Assembly: GCF_963682185.1 (NCBI RefSeq)
Contig: NZ_OY821667.1
Location: 3,175,501 to 3,239,500, forward strand
DNA: 64,000 nucleotides
Source of the DNA: an uncultured Cohaesibacter sp.
Lineage (GTDB): Bacteria; Pseudomonadota; Alphaproteobacteria; Rhizobiales; Cohaesibacteraceae
Direction of reading: 5' to 3'
Shown here: positions 25,600 to 35,599 of the stretch, one piece after another
Numbering within the stretch: the stretch's first letter is position 1
Layout of the letters: the number at the start of each line of letters is the position of its first letter
The notes under the pieces: model-generated
What the model was told of the DNA's origin: nothing
The model's database searches: none
The model's input: the letters and a program-made list of their open reading frames with translations, nothing else
Position numbers and translations under genes: made by a program

Positions 25600-27414
25600 A
25601 TGGTTCTCGAACGATCTGAATTGGCGGAAAATGCTCTACAGTGCCTTCATGACGAAGCCTATGACGCGCCATACAATCTGCAGAATCTCAATCATGAAAC
25701 CTTGCTCTTTGTCGGCGGTCGCGAAGGCGAGAGTCTTGATGGAGCCTGGAACTTCTGCGTGGATCTGCTGGATACTGGACTTCGTCAAAAATGGTTCGAG
25801 ATGGATCAGATGGATCCTGAAGAGCGCATCGAGCCCTATGACTATGATCCCTATATGGGCGAGCAGGTGGTCGTTCCTTCAAACTGGCAGATGCTGAAAG
25901 AAAAATGGTATTTCTTTGAAGGCAGCGCTTGGTACAGCCGCTCCTTCAATGCTGCAGCCCTTGGTGTGGATGAACGCAAATTCCTGCGTATCGGTGCGGC
26001 GCAGTATGACTGCAAGATTTTCCTCAACGGCGAGTTTCTGGGCAACCACTATGGCGGCTCCACACCTTTCTGCGTCGAGCTGACCGAAAAGCTCCGCGAG
26101 GGAGAAAACTGGCTGATGCTGTGTGTCAACAACTCCCGGACATTGGATCGGGTGCCGATGCGCAACACGGACTGGTTCAACTATGGCGGTGTCTATCGTG
26201 AGGTCGAACTTTACACGACACCCAAAACCTTCATTCGTGATCTCTTTGTCAGCCTCGTACCCGACGGGACCTATAGCCGCATTGCCGTTGAGGCCGTGCT
26301 GGATGGCCCTGATGCCAAGGGTGCGCAGATTGAAATTAAGCTCCCAGATCTCGGTATTAACACAGTCATCGCGTCCTCCCAAGATGGCCTGGCGAAAGCC
26401 GAGATCGAAGCCAGCCCGGAACTATGGTCCCCCTCAACCCCGCGCCTTTATGACGTTGTCGCTCGCCTTGGCGAGGATGAAGTGCGCGACCGGGTTGGCT
26501 TTCGCCAGATTGAGCAGGTCGGTGCAGGCCTGCTGTTGAACGGAAAGCCGCTCTTCCTGCGCGGTATTTCCGTGCATGAGGATGACAAGGTCAAAGGCAA
26601 GGTAACGAGCAAGGAAGATCTGGAGCGTCGCTTCGCGCACGCCAGGGAGCTCAACTGCAATTTCCTGCGTCTGGCTCACTATCCACACCATGAAATGGCT
26701 GCCAAGATGGCCGATGAACTGGGCTTTCTCCTTTGGGAAGAAATTCCGGTCTATTGGGCGATCGATTTCGAAAATCCGGCCACCTTCAAGGATGCGCAGA
26801 ATCAGTTGATCGAACTCATCAAGCGTGATCGCAACCGTGCCAGCGTCATCATCTGGTCCGTTGGTAATGAAAATCCGGATACCGATGCCCGCCTTGATTT
26901 CATGCGTCGCTTGTCAGAAACCGCAAAGCAAGTTGACCCGACCCGATTGACGTCTGCTGCCTGTCTGATCAATCACGCAAAGAAAAAGATCGAAGATCGT
27001 CTGTCGAATTACATCGACGTGATCGGGATCAATGAATATTACGGCTGGTATGAGGAAAACTTCGAAGATCTCGTTGAAATCGGCGTGAACTCTTCTCCTG
27101 AAAAACCGGTCGTTATTTCAGAGACCGGAGCTGATGCCGATATCAGCGCGGCGGGCCCCAAAAAAGGGCTCTTTAGCGAAGCCTATCAGACAGAGGTCTA
27201 CGAAAAGCAGATCGCCACCTTGCGGGAACTCGATTATATCAAGGGTATATCTCCCTGGATCCTCTACGATTTTCGCGTGGAGCGCCGTCAGAATGTCTTC
27301 CAGCGGGGAGGCAACAAGAAGGGGCTTATCGACGCTGACAAGGCAACCAAGAAAGAGGCTTTCCACAAGCTTGCGGCTTTCTACGCCGAGAAGCGGCTGG
27401 AAGGTGAGCAATAA
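25600..27414 (+). CDS. Glycoside hydrolase family 2, beta-glucuronidase
   Basis: A 604-residue GH2 enzyme that should release D-glucuronate from beta-glucuronides. The sugar-binding and immunoglobulin-like domains occupy about 35-310, and the barrel about 310-604. The acid/base is Glu424 in VGNEN and the nucleophile Glu508 in ISETG. The C-terminal GGNKKG (Asn572, Lys574) matches the N-K motif that recognises the glucuronate carboxylate in true beta-glucuronidases, which separates it from beta-galactosidases and mannosidases. It has no signal peptide, so hydrolysis is cytoplasmic. The start at 25600 follows AGGA; an upstream GTG is less likely. uidA-like in function, but the exact substrate is unknown. 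Confidence 0.88.
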   Translation: MVLERSELAENALQCLHDEAYDAPYNLQNLNHETLLFVGGREGESLDGAWNFCVDLLDTGLRQKWFEMDQMDPEERIEPYDYDPYMGEQVVVPSNWQMLKEKWYFFEGSAWYSRSFNAAALGVDERKFLRIGAAQYDCKIFLNGEFLGNHYGGSTPFCVELTEKLREGENWLMLCVNNSRTLDRVPMRNTDWFNYGGVYREVELYTTPKTFIRDLFVSLVPDGTYSRIAVEAVLDGPDAKGAQIEIKLPDLGINTVIASSQDGLAKAEIEASPELWSPSTPRLYDVVARLGEDEVRDRVGFRQIEQVGAGLLLNGKPLFLRGISVHEDDKVKGKVTSKEDLERRFAHARELNCNFLRLAHYPHHEMAAKMADELGFLLWEEIPVYWAIDFENPATFKDAQNQLIELIKRDRNRASVIIWSVGNENPDTDARLDFMRRLSETAKQVDPTRLTSAACLINHAKKKIEDRLSNYIDVIGINEYYGWYEENFEDLVEIGVNSSPEKPVVISETGADADISAAGPKKGLFSEAYQTEVYEKQIATLRELDYIKGISPWILYDFRVERRQNVFQRGGNKKGLIDADKATKKEAFHKLAAFYAEKRLEGEQ

Positions 27415-27546
27415 CAACAAGAAGTCCGAACCAGGACCGTCAGGCTCAGTATGACACAGGTGCCGCCGGTCGGGATCGGCAAGACGCAAAGCGCAGGTGC
27501 TGCACAATTTTCATGTGCTGCCTGCCGTGGCTAGCGAGGGCCAAGG

Positions 27547-28302
27547 ATGATCACGGATACAGGTAAGAGGCGCTATCAGGAAGTTGCCGAAGCGCTGAAA
27601 AAGGAAATGATTGATCAGTCTCTCTCCGTGGGGACGCGCTTGCGGACGGAAAGACAGATCGCTGAAGATTTTGATGTGTCGCGTTCTGTTGTCCGTGAGG
27701 CGATCATCATGCTGGAAATCGAGGGCCTCGTCTCGGTGCGAAAAGGGTCGGGCATCTACATTGAGCGCCTGCCCAATCAATCCGAAAAGAACGCCATTGC
27801 ACGCTCGGATATCGGACCGTTCGAGTTGTTGCAGGCACGCCAGTTGCTGGAAAGCAATATCGCCGCTTTTGCCGCGACCATGGTGACCAAGAACGACATT
27901 CAGCGCATGCAGGAAGCGCTGGACATGGAAATTCAGGCCATCGATTCTGGCAAGGCTGATTATGACGGCGATGAATGGTTTCATCGTCTGATTGCTGAAT
28001 CCACCCAGAATGGCGTCTTGATTGATATGGTCAACGATATGTGGCGCCTCAGAAAAGGTAACCAGATCTGGGATGGCCTGCATGCCCGCATTTTTGACGA
28101 GAGCTATCGCCAGCAATGGCTGGATGACCACCAGCAAATTTTGACGGCTCTCAACCGCAAGGATCCGGGTAAGGCCCGCGACGCCATGTGGAACCATCTT
28201 GAGAATGTGCGCAATACACTCCTGATTCTCTCCGATGTTGAGGATCCAAAGTTCGACGGAGATCTGTTCAAGACGCCCAAGGTCGTCAAGCTGAACAAAT
28301 AA
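27547..28302 (+). CDS. GntR-family (FadR/UxuR-type) transcriptional regulator
   Basis: A 251-residue regulator. The N-terminal winged helix (about 5-75) contains LRTERQIAEDFDVSRSVVREA and the wing VRKGSGIYIE. The C-terminal FCD all-helical domain (about 95-235) binds organic acids in this family. E. coli UxuR and ExuR belong here and recognise TTGGTNNACCAA, the palindrome found three times in the divergent promoter of this locus. It lies between the beta-glucuronidase and mannonate dehydratase genes, so it is the probable local repressor, released by fructuronate or glucuronate. GAGGGCCAAGG precedes the ATG. Confidence 0.9.
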   Translation: MITDTGKRRYQEVAEALKKEMIDQSLSVGTRLRTERQIAEDFDVSRSVVREAIIMLEIEGLVSVRKGSGIYIERLPNQSEKNAIARSDIGPFELLQARQLLESNIAAFAATMVTKNDIQRMQEALDMEIQAIDSGKADYDGDEWFHRLIAESTQNGVLIDMVNDMWRLRKGNQIWDGLHARIFDESYRQQWLDDHQQILTALNRKDPGKARDAMWNHLENVRNTLLILSDVEDPKFDGDLFKTPKVVKLNK

Positions 28303-28409
28303 AAGGTCGGTTGCGCCAAGTTGGTGTGGCGAAGCCGGCAATAAACCCTGCTCCCGATTGCAAATGACCCGCAGTTCGGAGCACCCAAACTGGAAATAAG
28401 AGGCTAAAA

Positions 28410-29567
28410 ATGAAACAGACCTGGCGCTGGTACGGGCCTAATGATCCGGTCACCCTTGACGACATCCGTCAGGCTGGGGCCACCGGCATTGTCACCGCTC
28501 TGCATGAAGTTCCAAACGGCACCGTTTGGAGCCGCGAAGCGATTGCCGAGCGCAAAAAGATCATTGAAGACAAGGGACTTGTCTGGTCTGTTGTTGAATC
28601 CATCCCGCTGCATGAAGACATCAAGCTTCAACGCGGCGACTACAAGACCCTGATTGCAAACTGGGGTGAATCCCTGCGCAATCTGGCCTTGGAAGGGGTC
28701 AACAACATTTGCTACAACTTCATGCCTGTTCTGGACTGGACCCGGACCGATCTGGCTTGGGAATTGCCAACCGGCGCGCGCTGCCTGCGTTTTGATGCAG
28801 ACCGTTTTGCAGCCTTTGACCTGTATATTCTCGAACGTGCAGAAGCACAGGATGAATATACAGACGAGGAAAAAGCCTCGGCAAAAGCCTGCTTTGATGC
28901 GATGACAGAAGATGACAAAAATCTTCTGGTGCGCAACATGATTGCTGGCCTGCCCGGTTCTGAAGAGAGCTACACCATCGAGCAGTTCCGTGCCCAGCTC
29001 AATCTCTACAAGCAGATTGATGCGGACAAACTGCGCGAGCATCTGGCCGAGTTCCTGAACACGGTTCTGCCGATTGCCGATGAAGTGGGTGCGGTCATGG
29101 CCATCCATCCGGATGATCCACCCCGTCCGCTGTTTGGTCTGCCACGTATCGTTTCCACCGTAGAAGACATGCGTGCCCTCAGGGCCATCAACCAGAGCCC
29201 GGCCAATGGCTTTACCCTGTGCACTGGTTCCTACGGTGTGCGTGGAGACAATGACCTCACGGCAATGATCGACGAATTCGCCGACTTCATTCACTTCTTC
29301 CATCTGCGTTCCACTCAACGCGACGGCAAGAGCTTCTATGAAGCCAACCATCTGGAAGGCGACGGCAATCTGGTTGAAGTCATCAAGCACTTCAAGAGCG
29401 TGGAAGACAAGGTGGGCAAATCGATTCCGTTCCGCCCTGACCACGGTCATCAGATTCTCGATGATCTGACCCGCCGCTCCAACCCCGGCTATCCGGCAAT
29501 TGGACGTTTGAGAGGCCTTGCCGAATTGCGCGGCGCCATGGCCGCTCTTGGTGGCAATCTAGACTAA
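28410..29567 (+). CDS. uxuA: Mannonate dehydratase
   Basis: A 385-residue UxuA (E. coli, 394). It dehydrates D-mannonate to 2-keto-3-deoxy-D-gluconate, with a divalent metal. The N-terminus [16 protein letters not shown] is highly characteristic, as are [17 protein letters not shown] near the middle and FRPDHGH near the C-terminus, which carry metal and substrate ligands. The gene is 107 bases after gntR and closes the rightward transcription unit, followed by a long-stem terminator. Confidence 0.97.
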   Translation: MKQTWRWYGPNDPVTLDDIRQAGATGIVTALHEVPNGTVWSREAIAERKKIIEDKGLVWSVVESIPLHEDIKLQRGDYKTLIANWGESLRNLALEGVNNICYNFMPVLDWTRTDLAWELPTGARCLRFDADRFAAFDLYILERAEAQDEYTDEEKASAKACFDAMTEDDKNLLVRNMIAGLPGSEESYTIEQFRAQLNLYKQIDADKLREHLAEFLNTVLPIADEVGAVMAIHPDDPPRPLFGLPRIVSTVEDMRALRAINQSPANGFTLCTGSYGVRGDNDLTAMIDEFADFIHFFHLRSTQRDGKSFYEANHLEGDGNLVEVIKHFKSVEDKVGKSIPFRPDHGHQILDDLTRRSNPGYPAIGRLRGLAELRGAMAALGGNLD

Positions 29568-29579
29568 TAGTAAGAGAGC

Positions 29580-29630
29580 GACGCACAGTCTCCAGTAAGC
29601 AAACCAGCCCGGAGACTGTGCGTCGGTTTT
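29580..29630 (+). terminator. Terminator of the rightward hexuronate operon
   Basis: GACGCACAGTCTCC (29580-29593) and GGAGACTGTGCGTC (29611-29624) form a perfect 14-bp stem with a 17-base loop, followed by GGTTTTATTT. It lies just after the uxuA stop. Confidence 0.85.
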
Positions 29631-29945
29631 ATTTGCTCTCCCTTCAGGCGCAGGTCTATGCGCTTGCTCCTTGTTTATCCAAATTTTTTCAAGGCCTTGC
29701 TTCTTGGTGCGACCGGAAGTAGCGAGCTTTAGCATGTGAATGGCCGCTGAAGCGCTTGCTCTTTTAGTCAATTTTTACTATGCAAGCTGGGTCAGTTCCT
29801 AAGAAACAAAAGCTGATAAATTGTTCGTTTGCTCAATGATTCTTGTAAAATTCCTTCATTTTACTTGCGGATTCGGGACCAAACGAATTAGCTTTTGACC
29901 AATAAATGGAATAAGCCTTTTGGGAACAACAGGGAGATATTTTCT

Positions 29946-31532
29946 ATGATGAAAAATTCTATTGCAGCCCTCCTGCTGGCTGGAGTGTGCGCACTTCCGC
30001 TGGTTGCGACGTCTGCTTCTGCAGAGGTTGTCTATAACCGTGGTAACTCTGCTGATCCGGAAACCCTTGATCAGCACAAAACCCAGACTGTGTATGAATC
30101 GCACATTCTGCGCGATCTTTATGAAGGCCTTCTGGCCTATAGCGCAGACGGCAAATGCGTTGCCGGTGTGGCCAAATCCTGGGATGTCTCCGAAGACGGT
30201 CTGGTTTATACCTTCCATTTCCGCGATGATGCAAAATGGTCCAACGGTGATCCAGTGGTTGCTGGCGATTTCGTCTATTCCCTGCGCCGTATTGAAGATC
30301 CAGCAACGGCTGCTCAATATTCCACCATCATGTATCCGATTGTGAACGCCGAGAAAGTCAACAAGGGCGAACTGCCCAAGGAAGAACTTGGCGTAAAAGC
30401 GATCGACGATGCCACTCTGGAAATCACACTGAATGCGCCGACACCGTATTTCCTGGGTCAGCTCTGCCATCAGTCCGCATTGCCAGTGCATCCGGCAAGC
30501 GTTGAAAAATATGGCGAGGATTTCTCCAAGCCAGGCAACATGGTTTCCAACGGTGCCTTCACTCTGGCTGAGTTCGTTCCGAACAGCCATGTGAAAGCTG
30601 TCAAGAATCCGATGTTCCATGACGCTGCAGACGTGAAAATCGACGCTGTCATGTATTACCCAACCGAAGATCGTGGGGCTGCTCTGCGCCGCTTCCAGGC
30701 TGGCGAACTGGATTCCAACAACGATGCTCCGGTCGAACAGGTCGACTTCATGCGGGAAAATCTGGGTGACCAGTTCCGCGTAGCGCCTTATCTGGGCACC
30801 TACTATTACGCAGTGAACACCACTGAAGATAAGCTGGCCGACCCGAAAATCCGTCGCGCCCTGTCCATGGCGATTGATCGTGAATTCATCGCCGACGACA
30901 TCTGGGGTGGCACCATGCTGCCGGGCTATTCGCTCGTTCCTCCCGGAATTGGCAACTATGGCGAACCTGCCTATGCCGACTTCAAGGATATGGACCAGTT
31001 CGACCGTGAAGACGCTGCAAAAGCCATTCTGGAAGAAGCCGGTTACAGCGAAGACAAGCCGCTCGAAGTGGAAATCCGTTACAATACGTCGGAAAACCAC
31101 AAGAATACGGCTGTTGCCATTGCTGACATGTGGAAACAGATCGGTGTGAAAACCACGCTGCTCAACACCGATACCAAGACCCACTATGCGAACTTGCGTG
31201 AACATGCGCCGTTCGACTTCGCACGCGCTGGCTGGATCGGTGACTATTCCGACCCGCAGAACTTCCTGATGCTTGTTGAATCCGATTCCGGCTTCAACTA
31301 TGCCCAGTGGAAGAATGCGGACTATGATGCACTGATGGACAAAGCTGCCATGACTGTGGATCTGGATAAACGCGCTGAAATTCTCTTCAACGCTGAAAAG
31401 ATCTTCATGGAAAATCAGCCTTATTTGCCGCTGCTTTACTACAGCTCCCTCAGCCTTGTCTCCGACAAGCTGCATGGCTGGGAAGATAACCTCCTGAACG
31501 TCCATCCTTCACGTTGGATGTCCAAGGACTAA
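29946..31532 (+). CDS. oppA: Oligopeptide ABC transporter substrate-binding protein
   Basis: A 528-residue SBP_bac_5 family protein. The signal peptide (about 1-27) ends SASAEV. Family segments include NRGNSADPETLDQHKTQTVYE at the mature N-terminus, the LRRFQAGELD region and the FDFARAGWIGDYSDPQNFL stretch that contacts the bound peptide in OppA proteins. GGGAGAT precedes the ATG at 29946; the frame is open 17 codons upstream without a ribosome binding site. It is followed by its own terminator and then oppB, so it is probably made in excess of the permease. Confidence 0.92.
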   Translation: MMKNSIAALLLAGVCALPLVATSASAEVVYNRGNSADPETLDQHKTQTVYESHILRDLYEGLLAYSADGKCVAGVAKSWDVSEDGLVYTFHFRDDAKWSNGDPVVAGDFVYSLRRIEDPATAAQYSTIMYPIVNAEKVNKGELPKEELGVKAIDDATLEITLNAPTPYFLGQLCHQSALPVHPASVEKYGEDFSKPGNMVSNGAFTLAEFVPNSHVKAVKNPMFHDAADVKIDAVMYYPTEDRGAALRRFQAGELDSNNDAPVEQVDFMRENLGDQFRVAPYLGTYYYAVNTTEDKLADPKIRRALSMAIDREFIADDIWGGTMLPGYSLVPPGIGNYGEPAYADFKDMDQFDREDAAKAILEEAGYSEDKPLEVEIRYNTSENHKNTAVAIADMWKQIGVKTTLLNTDTKTHYANLREHAPFDFARAGWIGDYSDPQNFLMLVESDSGFNYAQWKNADYDALMDKAAMTVDLDKRAEILFNAEKIFMENQPYLPLLYYSSLSLVSDKLHGWEDNLLNVHPSRWMSKD

Positions 31533-31548
31533 GCCGGTTAAAACCACG

Positions 31549-31574
31549 AAGGGCTGCCTTTTGGCAGCCCTTTT
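31549..31574 (+). terminator. Rho-independent terminator after oppA
   Basis: AAGGGCTGCC (31549-31558) and GGCAGCCCTT (31563-31572) form a perfect stem with a TTTT loop and a TTTT tail. The remaining 260 bases before oppB hold a small CCCCG/CGGGG hairpin (31786-31798) but no gene. Confidence 0.88.
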
Positions 31575-31834
31575 GTGTACAATTATGGCATTTAAGTTCG
31601 CTTTTTGCGGACAGATTGCTAGAATTGTCAAGCAAGAAGCGATAAAACTTCGATAAGAAAAATAAGAAGTGAACCTGGGACGCGCTTTCGCAATCTATGC
31701 GGCCGTCAGGATGTCTTCGAGTTCAAAAATTTCATTGATGTCGACGAAAAGTCAGGTCCGGGTATCCGACGAAACTGCCCCTATGCCCCGGTTCGGGGAA
31801 GGGCTGCAGAAAACTTCATTCAGAAGGACGCATT

Positions 31835-32758
31835 ATGCTGCGATATGTGTTCAAGCGACTGCTAACCGCTATTCCGACATTGTTCATCATTGTCACGCTT
31901 TCCTTTTTCCTCATCCGCGTGGCCCCCGGCGGGCCGTTTGATCTGGAGCGTCCGCTCGATCCCAAGGTGATGGAAAATCTCAACAAGATCTACAATCTCG
32001 ATAAGTCCCTGCTGGAGCAATATTTCATTTATATGAATAATGTGCTGCACGGAAATCTGGGCCCGAGCTTCTTCTTCCGTGATTTCACGGTCGCCGAAAT
32101 GTTTGGCAATGGGCTGCCGATTTCCGTCGAAATCGGCGGATATGCACTGCTGATGGCGATTATTGTTGGCGGAGCACTCGGTGTCTGGGCTGCTCTTAAA
32201 CAGAATCAGTTGCCCGACTATTCCGTCATGACGGTTGCGACCATGGGCATCACCATTCCCAACTTTGTTGTTGCGCCAATCCTGACGCTGATCTTCGGGG
32301 TCATGCTGGGATGGCTGCCCGTTGGTGGCTGGAACAATGGCGCCTGGGAGAACAAGATCCTGCCGATTATCACGCTCGGTCTACCGCAGGTCGCCGTCGT
32401 GGCGCGCCTGACGCGCGGTGCCATGATCGAAGCCCTACGCTCGCATCATATCCGAACCGCCCGTGCCAACGGCCTACCCGGCTGGATGGTTGTTGTTGTC
32501 CATGCCCTGCGTGGCGCCTTGTTGCCGGTGGTTTCCTATGCCGGTCCGGCCGCAGCTGCTTTGCTGACCGGCTCGGTGGTGATTGAAACCGTCTTCGGTA
32601 TTCCCGGCGTTGGCCGCTATTTCGTACAGGGCGCGCTCAACCGCGACTATCCTCTGGTCATGGGCACCGTGATTGTCATTGCGGTCTTCATCATGGTCTT
32701 CAACCTGATCGTCGACCTGCTTTATGCCTGGCTCGATCCACGCGTACGCTACGATTGA
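31835..32758 (+). CDS. oppB: Oligopeptide ABC transporter permease OppB
   Basis: A 307-residue inner-membrane permease with about six helices. The N-terminus MLRYVFKRLLTAIPTLF and LDKSLLEQYF are typical of the OppB/DppB family. The cytoplasmic EAA loop is seen around RANGLPGWMVVVVHALRGALLPVV, and the protein ends with YAWLDPRVRYD. It pairs with OppC, encoded 7 bases downstream. AAGGA precedes the ATG. Confidence 0.95.
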   Translation: MLRYVFKRLLTAIPTLFIIVTLSFFLIRVAPGGPFDLERPLDPKVMENLNKIYNLDKSLLEQYFIYMNNVLHGNLGPSFFFRDFTVAEMFGNGLPISVEIGGYALLMAIIVGGALGVWAALKQNQLPDYSVMTVATMGITIPNFVVAPILTLIFGVMLGWLPVGGWNNGAWENKILPIITLGLPQVAVVARLTRGAMIEALRSHHIRTARANGLPGWMVVVVHALRGALLPVVSYAGPAAAALLTGSVVIETVFGIPGVGRYFVQGALNRDYPLVMGTVIVIAVFIMVFNLIVDLLYAWLDPRVRYD

Positions 32759-32765
32759 GGGAACA

Positions 32766-33917
32766 ATGAATAAGAAAACTCCAAAAACCAAAGCCGGACA
32801 GGCAGCCGAAAAGCTGGTTGAAGCGCAGGTCGGGCGTTCCCTCTGGGATGATGCATGGGCGCGTCTGAAAGCCAACCGCGCGGCAATGACGTCCTTTGTC
32901 GTGCTGTTTTTCATCGCCTTGGCCTGCTTCTTTGGCCCCTTCTTTACCGGCCACCAGTATGACACGGTCTACCGAAACTATGTGAAGGTGCCCGCCTCTC
33001 TGGCTGCCTATCCAAGGGATGACGAGATCGCGCCTGCCTTGGAAAAAGTACTCAAGCGCGCGCGGCTCACCGCAGAGGACATCAAGATCGCTGACAAGGA
33101 GGTGATCGTACAGGCCACCTCCAAGCGTGCCATCAATGAAAAGGCTGTCCGTTATTTCGATCGCTCGGACCTGTTCAAGAATGCAGCTTTTTCCGGTTTT
33201 TCCGATGATAAGAAGAGTGTGACCATTACGGCCAAGATTGACCGTATACATTTCTACTTCGGCACCGACGCCAACGGGCGTGACCTGCTGACTCGAACGC
33301 TGATCGCCGGACGGATCTCGCTGATCATCGGTTTGTTGGCTTCCGGCGTGGCTCTGCTCATCGGTGTGACCTATGGGTCGCTGTCGGGTTATTTCGGCGG
33401 CAGGGTCGACCTCATCATGATGCGCGTTGTCGATGTGCTCTATTCGCTACCGTTCATTTTCTTCGTGATTCTGCTGGTGGTCTTCTTCGGGCGAAACTTC
33501 ATATTGATGTTCATTGCCGTGGGTGCGGTGGAATGGCTGGATATGGCGCGTATCGTGCGTGGGCAGACCCTGTCGATCAAGCGGCAGGAATATGTGCTGG
33601 CCGCTGAGGCTATGGGCGTCGGGGCGGGGGGTATCCTGCGCCGGCATATCATTCCCAACACATTGGGGCCTGTGGTCATCTTCGTCACGCTTCTGGTGCC
33701 CAAGGTCATCCTGCTTGAAAGCTTCCTTTCCTTCCTTGGCCTCGGCGTTCAGGAGCCCATGACTTCATGGGGCGTGCTGATTTCCGAAGGCGCGCGCAAC
33801 TTGCAAGGGGCCAGCTGGATGTTGATCTTCCCATCCATCTTCCTCACAGCAACGCTGTTTGCGCTCAATTTCATTGGTGACGGTCTGCGCGATGCGCTGG
33901 ACCCCAAAGATCGATAG
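32766..33917 (+). CDS. oppC: Oligopeptide ABC transporter permease OppC
   Basis: A 383-residue permease. After the first helix (about 45-62) comes an unusually long periplasmic segment (about 65-165, charged, including YPRDDEIAPALEKVLKRAR) before FGTDANGRDLLTR, the usual OppC entry into the helical core. The EAA loop, EAMGVGAGGILRRHIIPNTLGP, is well conserved, and the protein ends RDALDPKDR. GAGGGAACA precedes the ATG at 32766; the frame is open upstream inside oppB. It forms the channel with OppB. Confidence 0.93.
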   Translation: MNKKTPKTKAGQAAEKLVEAQVGRSLWDDAWARLKANRAAMTSFVVLFFIALACFFGPFFTGHQYDTVYRNYVKVPASLAAYPRDDEIAPALEKVLKRARLTAEDIKIADKEVIVQATSKRAINEKAVRYFDRSDLFKNAAFSGFSDDKKSVTITAKIDRIHFYFGTDANGRDLLTRTLIAGRISLIIGLLASGVALLIGVTYGSLSGYFGGRVDLIMMRVVDVLYSLPFIFFVILLVVFFGRNFILMFIAVGAVEWLDMARIVRGQTLSIKRQEYVLAAEAMGVGAGGILRRHIIPNTLGPVVIFVTLLVPKVILLESFLSFLGLGVQEPMTSWGVLISEGARNLQGASWMLIFPSIFLTATLFALNFIGDGLRDALDPKDR

Positions 33918-33929
33918 GAGCACGGGACA

Positions 33930-35549
33930 ATGACAGATACCAAAACACCTCTGCTCGATATCAATGATCTGCATGTGCATTTTGAAACCAACAGCGACAA
34001 GGATGTGCATGCTGTGCGCGGCATTCACATGCATATCGAAAAGGGCGAAACGGTCGCCGTTGTTGGAGAATCAGGCTCTGGCAAAAGCCAGGTCATGATG
34101 TCGGCCATGGGCCTTCTGGCCGATAATGGTTGGGTGGAAGGCTCGGTGAAATATAATGGCACCGAAATCCTGGGGCTCTCCAAACGCAAGCTGAACAGCT
34201 ATCGCGGCTCCAAGATGACCATGATCTTTCAGGAACCCATGACCTCGCTTGATCCGCTCTATACCATCGGTCGGCAGATTTGCGAGCCTTTGCGGGTTCA
34301 CCAGAAAATGGACAAGAAGCGTGCGATGGCGCGTGCGCTTGAGTTGTTGGAACTGGTGGGGATTCCCGAGCCGAAAAAACGGCTCAAATCCTATCCTCAT
34401 GAGATGTCCGGTGGCCAGCGTCAGCGTGTGATGATTGCCATGGCGCTTGCCAATGATCCTGATCTGCTGATCGCAGATGAACCGACCACGGCTCTGGATG
34501 TGACCATTCAGGCCCAGATCCTGCAGCTGCTGGCTGACCTTCAGAAAAAACTGGGCATGGCCATCCTCTTCATCACTCATGACCTGAACATCGTGCGTCG
34601 CTTTGCCGACCGGGTTTATGTGATGAAGACTGGGGAAGTGGTGGAAGAAGGCAACACGGCTGAAATCTTCGACAATCCGAGCCACGATTATACCAAGATG
34701 CTCCTTTCCGCAGAGCCAGAAGGCAGCAAAGACGCTCCTGATAAAGACGCGCCGGTCTTGCTGGAAGGCAAAGGCGTCAATGTGAACTTCAACATCACAT
34801 CTGGCCTGTTCGGCTCGCAAACCCATGTTTTGCGTGCTGTCAACAATGTCGATATTCGTCTGCATCAAGGGCAGACCATCGGTATCGTCGGGGAATCGGG
34901 TTCGGGAAAATCCACCCTTGGGCGGGCGCTCCTGCGGCTGACAGATATCAGCGGCGAGGTTTTGCTTGATGGCGTTGACATGAGCCAGATTGCAGGGGAC
35001 GCCATGCGCGAACATCGCAAGCGCCTGCAGTTGGTCTTTCAGGATCCCTTTGGTTCGCTGTCGCCGCGTATGATGGTGGGACAGATCATCACAGAAGGTC
35101 TTCTGGTGCATCACCCTGAATTGTCGGCCAAAGAGCGTGACTTGCGGGCGATTGAAGCGCTTGAAGAAGTGCAGCTTGATCCGTCCATGCGCAACCGCTA
35201 TCCGCATGAATTCTCAGGTGGTCAGCGCCAGCGCATTGCAATTGCACGGGCCATGGTGCTCAAGCCTAGAATTGTGGTGCTGGATGAGCCGACATCTGCC
35301 CTGGACCGGTCGGTGCAAAAGCAGATTGTCGATCTGCTGAGGGACCTGCAAGATAAGAACAATCTTTCTTATCTCTTCATCTCGCACGACCTAACCGTTG
35401 TCAGAGCCATGTCTGACTATGTGATGGTCATGAAGCAGGGCGTCATTGTGGAAGAGGGGCTGACGGAGCAGATCTTTGATGCGCCAAGAGAGCTCTATAC
35501 CAAACAGTTGATGGCGGCAGCTTTCGATCTGGAGCCGATCTCTGCGTGA
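33930..35549 (+). CDS. Fused oligopeptide ABC transporter ATPase (OppD-OppF)
   Basis: A 539-residue protein with two ATP-binding cassettes. The first (about 1-265) has Walker A GESGSGKS, signature MSGGQRQRVMIAMAL and Walker B LLIADEP. The second (about 270-535) has GESGSGKS, FSGGQRQRIAIARAM and VVLDEP. In many bacteria these are separate OppD and OppF; here they are one chain, as in several alphaproteobacterial Opp/Ddp systems. It begins 12 bases after oppC and completes the transporter. Confidence 0.95.
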   Translation: MTDTKTPLLDINDLHVHFETNSDKDVHAVRGIHMHIEKGETVAVVGESGSGKSQVMMSAMGLLADNGWVEGSVKYNGTEILGLSKRKLNSYRGSKMTMIFQEPMTSLDPLYTIGRQICEPLRVHQKMDKKRAMARALELLELVGIPEPKKRLKSYPHEMSGGQRQRVMIAMALANDPDLLIADEPTTALDVTIQAQILQLLADLQKKLGMAILFITHDLNIVRRFADRVYVMKTGEVVEEGNTAEIFDNPSHDYTKMLLSAEPEGSKDAPDKDAPVLLEGKGVNVNFNITSGLFGSQTHVLRAVNNVDIRLHQGQTIGIVGESGSGKSTLGRALLRLTDISGEVLLDGVDMSQIAGDAMREHRKRLQLVFQDPFGSLSPRMMVGQIITEGLLVHHPELSAKERDLRAIEALEEVQLDPSMRNRYPHEFSGGQRQRIAIARAMVLKPRIVVLDEPTSALDRSVQKQIVDLLRDLQDKNNLSYLFISHDLTVVRAMSDYVMVMKQGVIVEEGLTEQIFDAPRELYTKQLMAAAFDLEPISA

Positions 35550-35573
35550 TCAATGATCCCAAGAGCTAAATAT

Positions 35574-35599
35574 AAGGCGCCGGCAACGGCGCCTTTTTT
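35574..35599 (+). terminator. Rho-independent terminator of the opp operon
   Basis: AAGGCGCC (35574-35581) and GGCGCCTT (35588-35595) form the stem with a GGCAAC loop, ending in a run of six T (35594-35599). It lies 24 bases after the ATPase stop codon. Confidence 0.9.

Noticed and set aside
29856-31505. 549-codon minus-strand frame opposite oppA
   Set aside because: Antisense shadow of oppA, caused by codon bias; no domain or SD.
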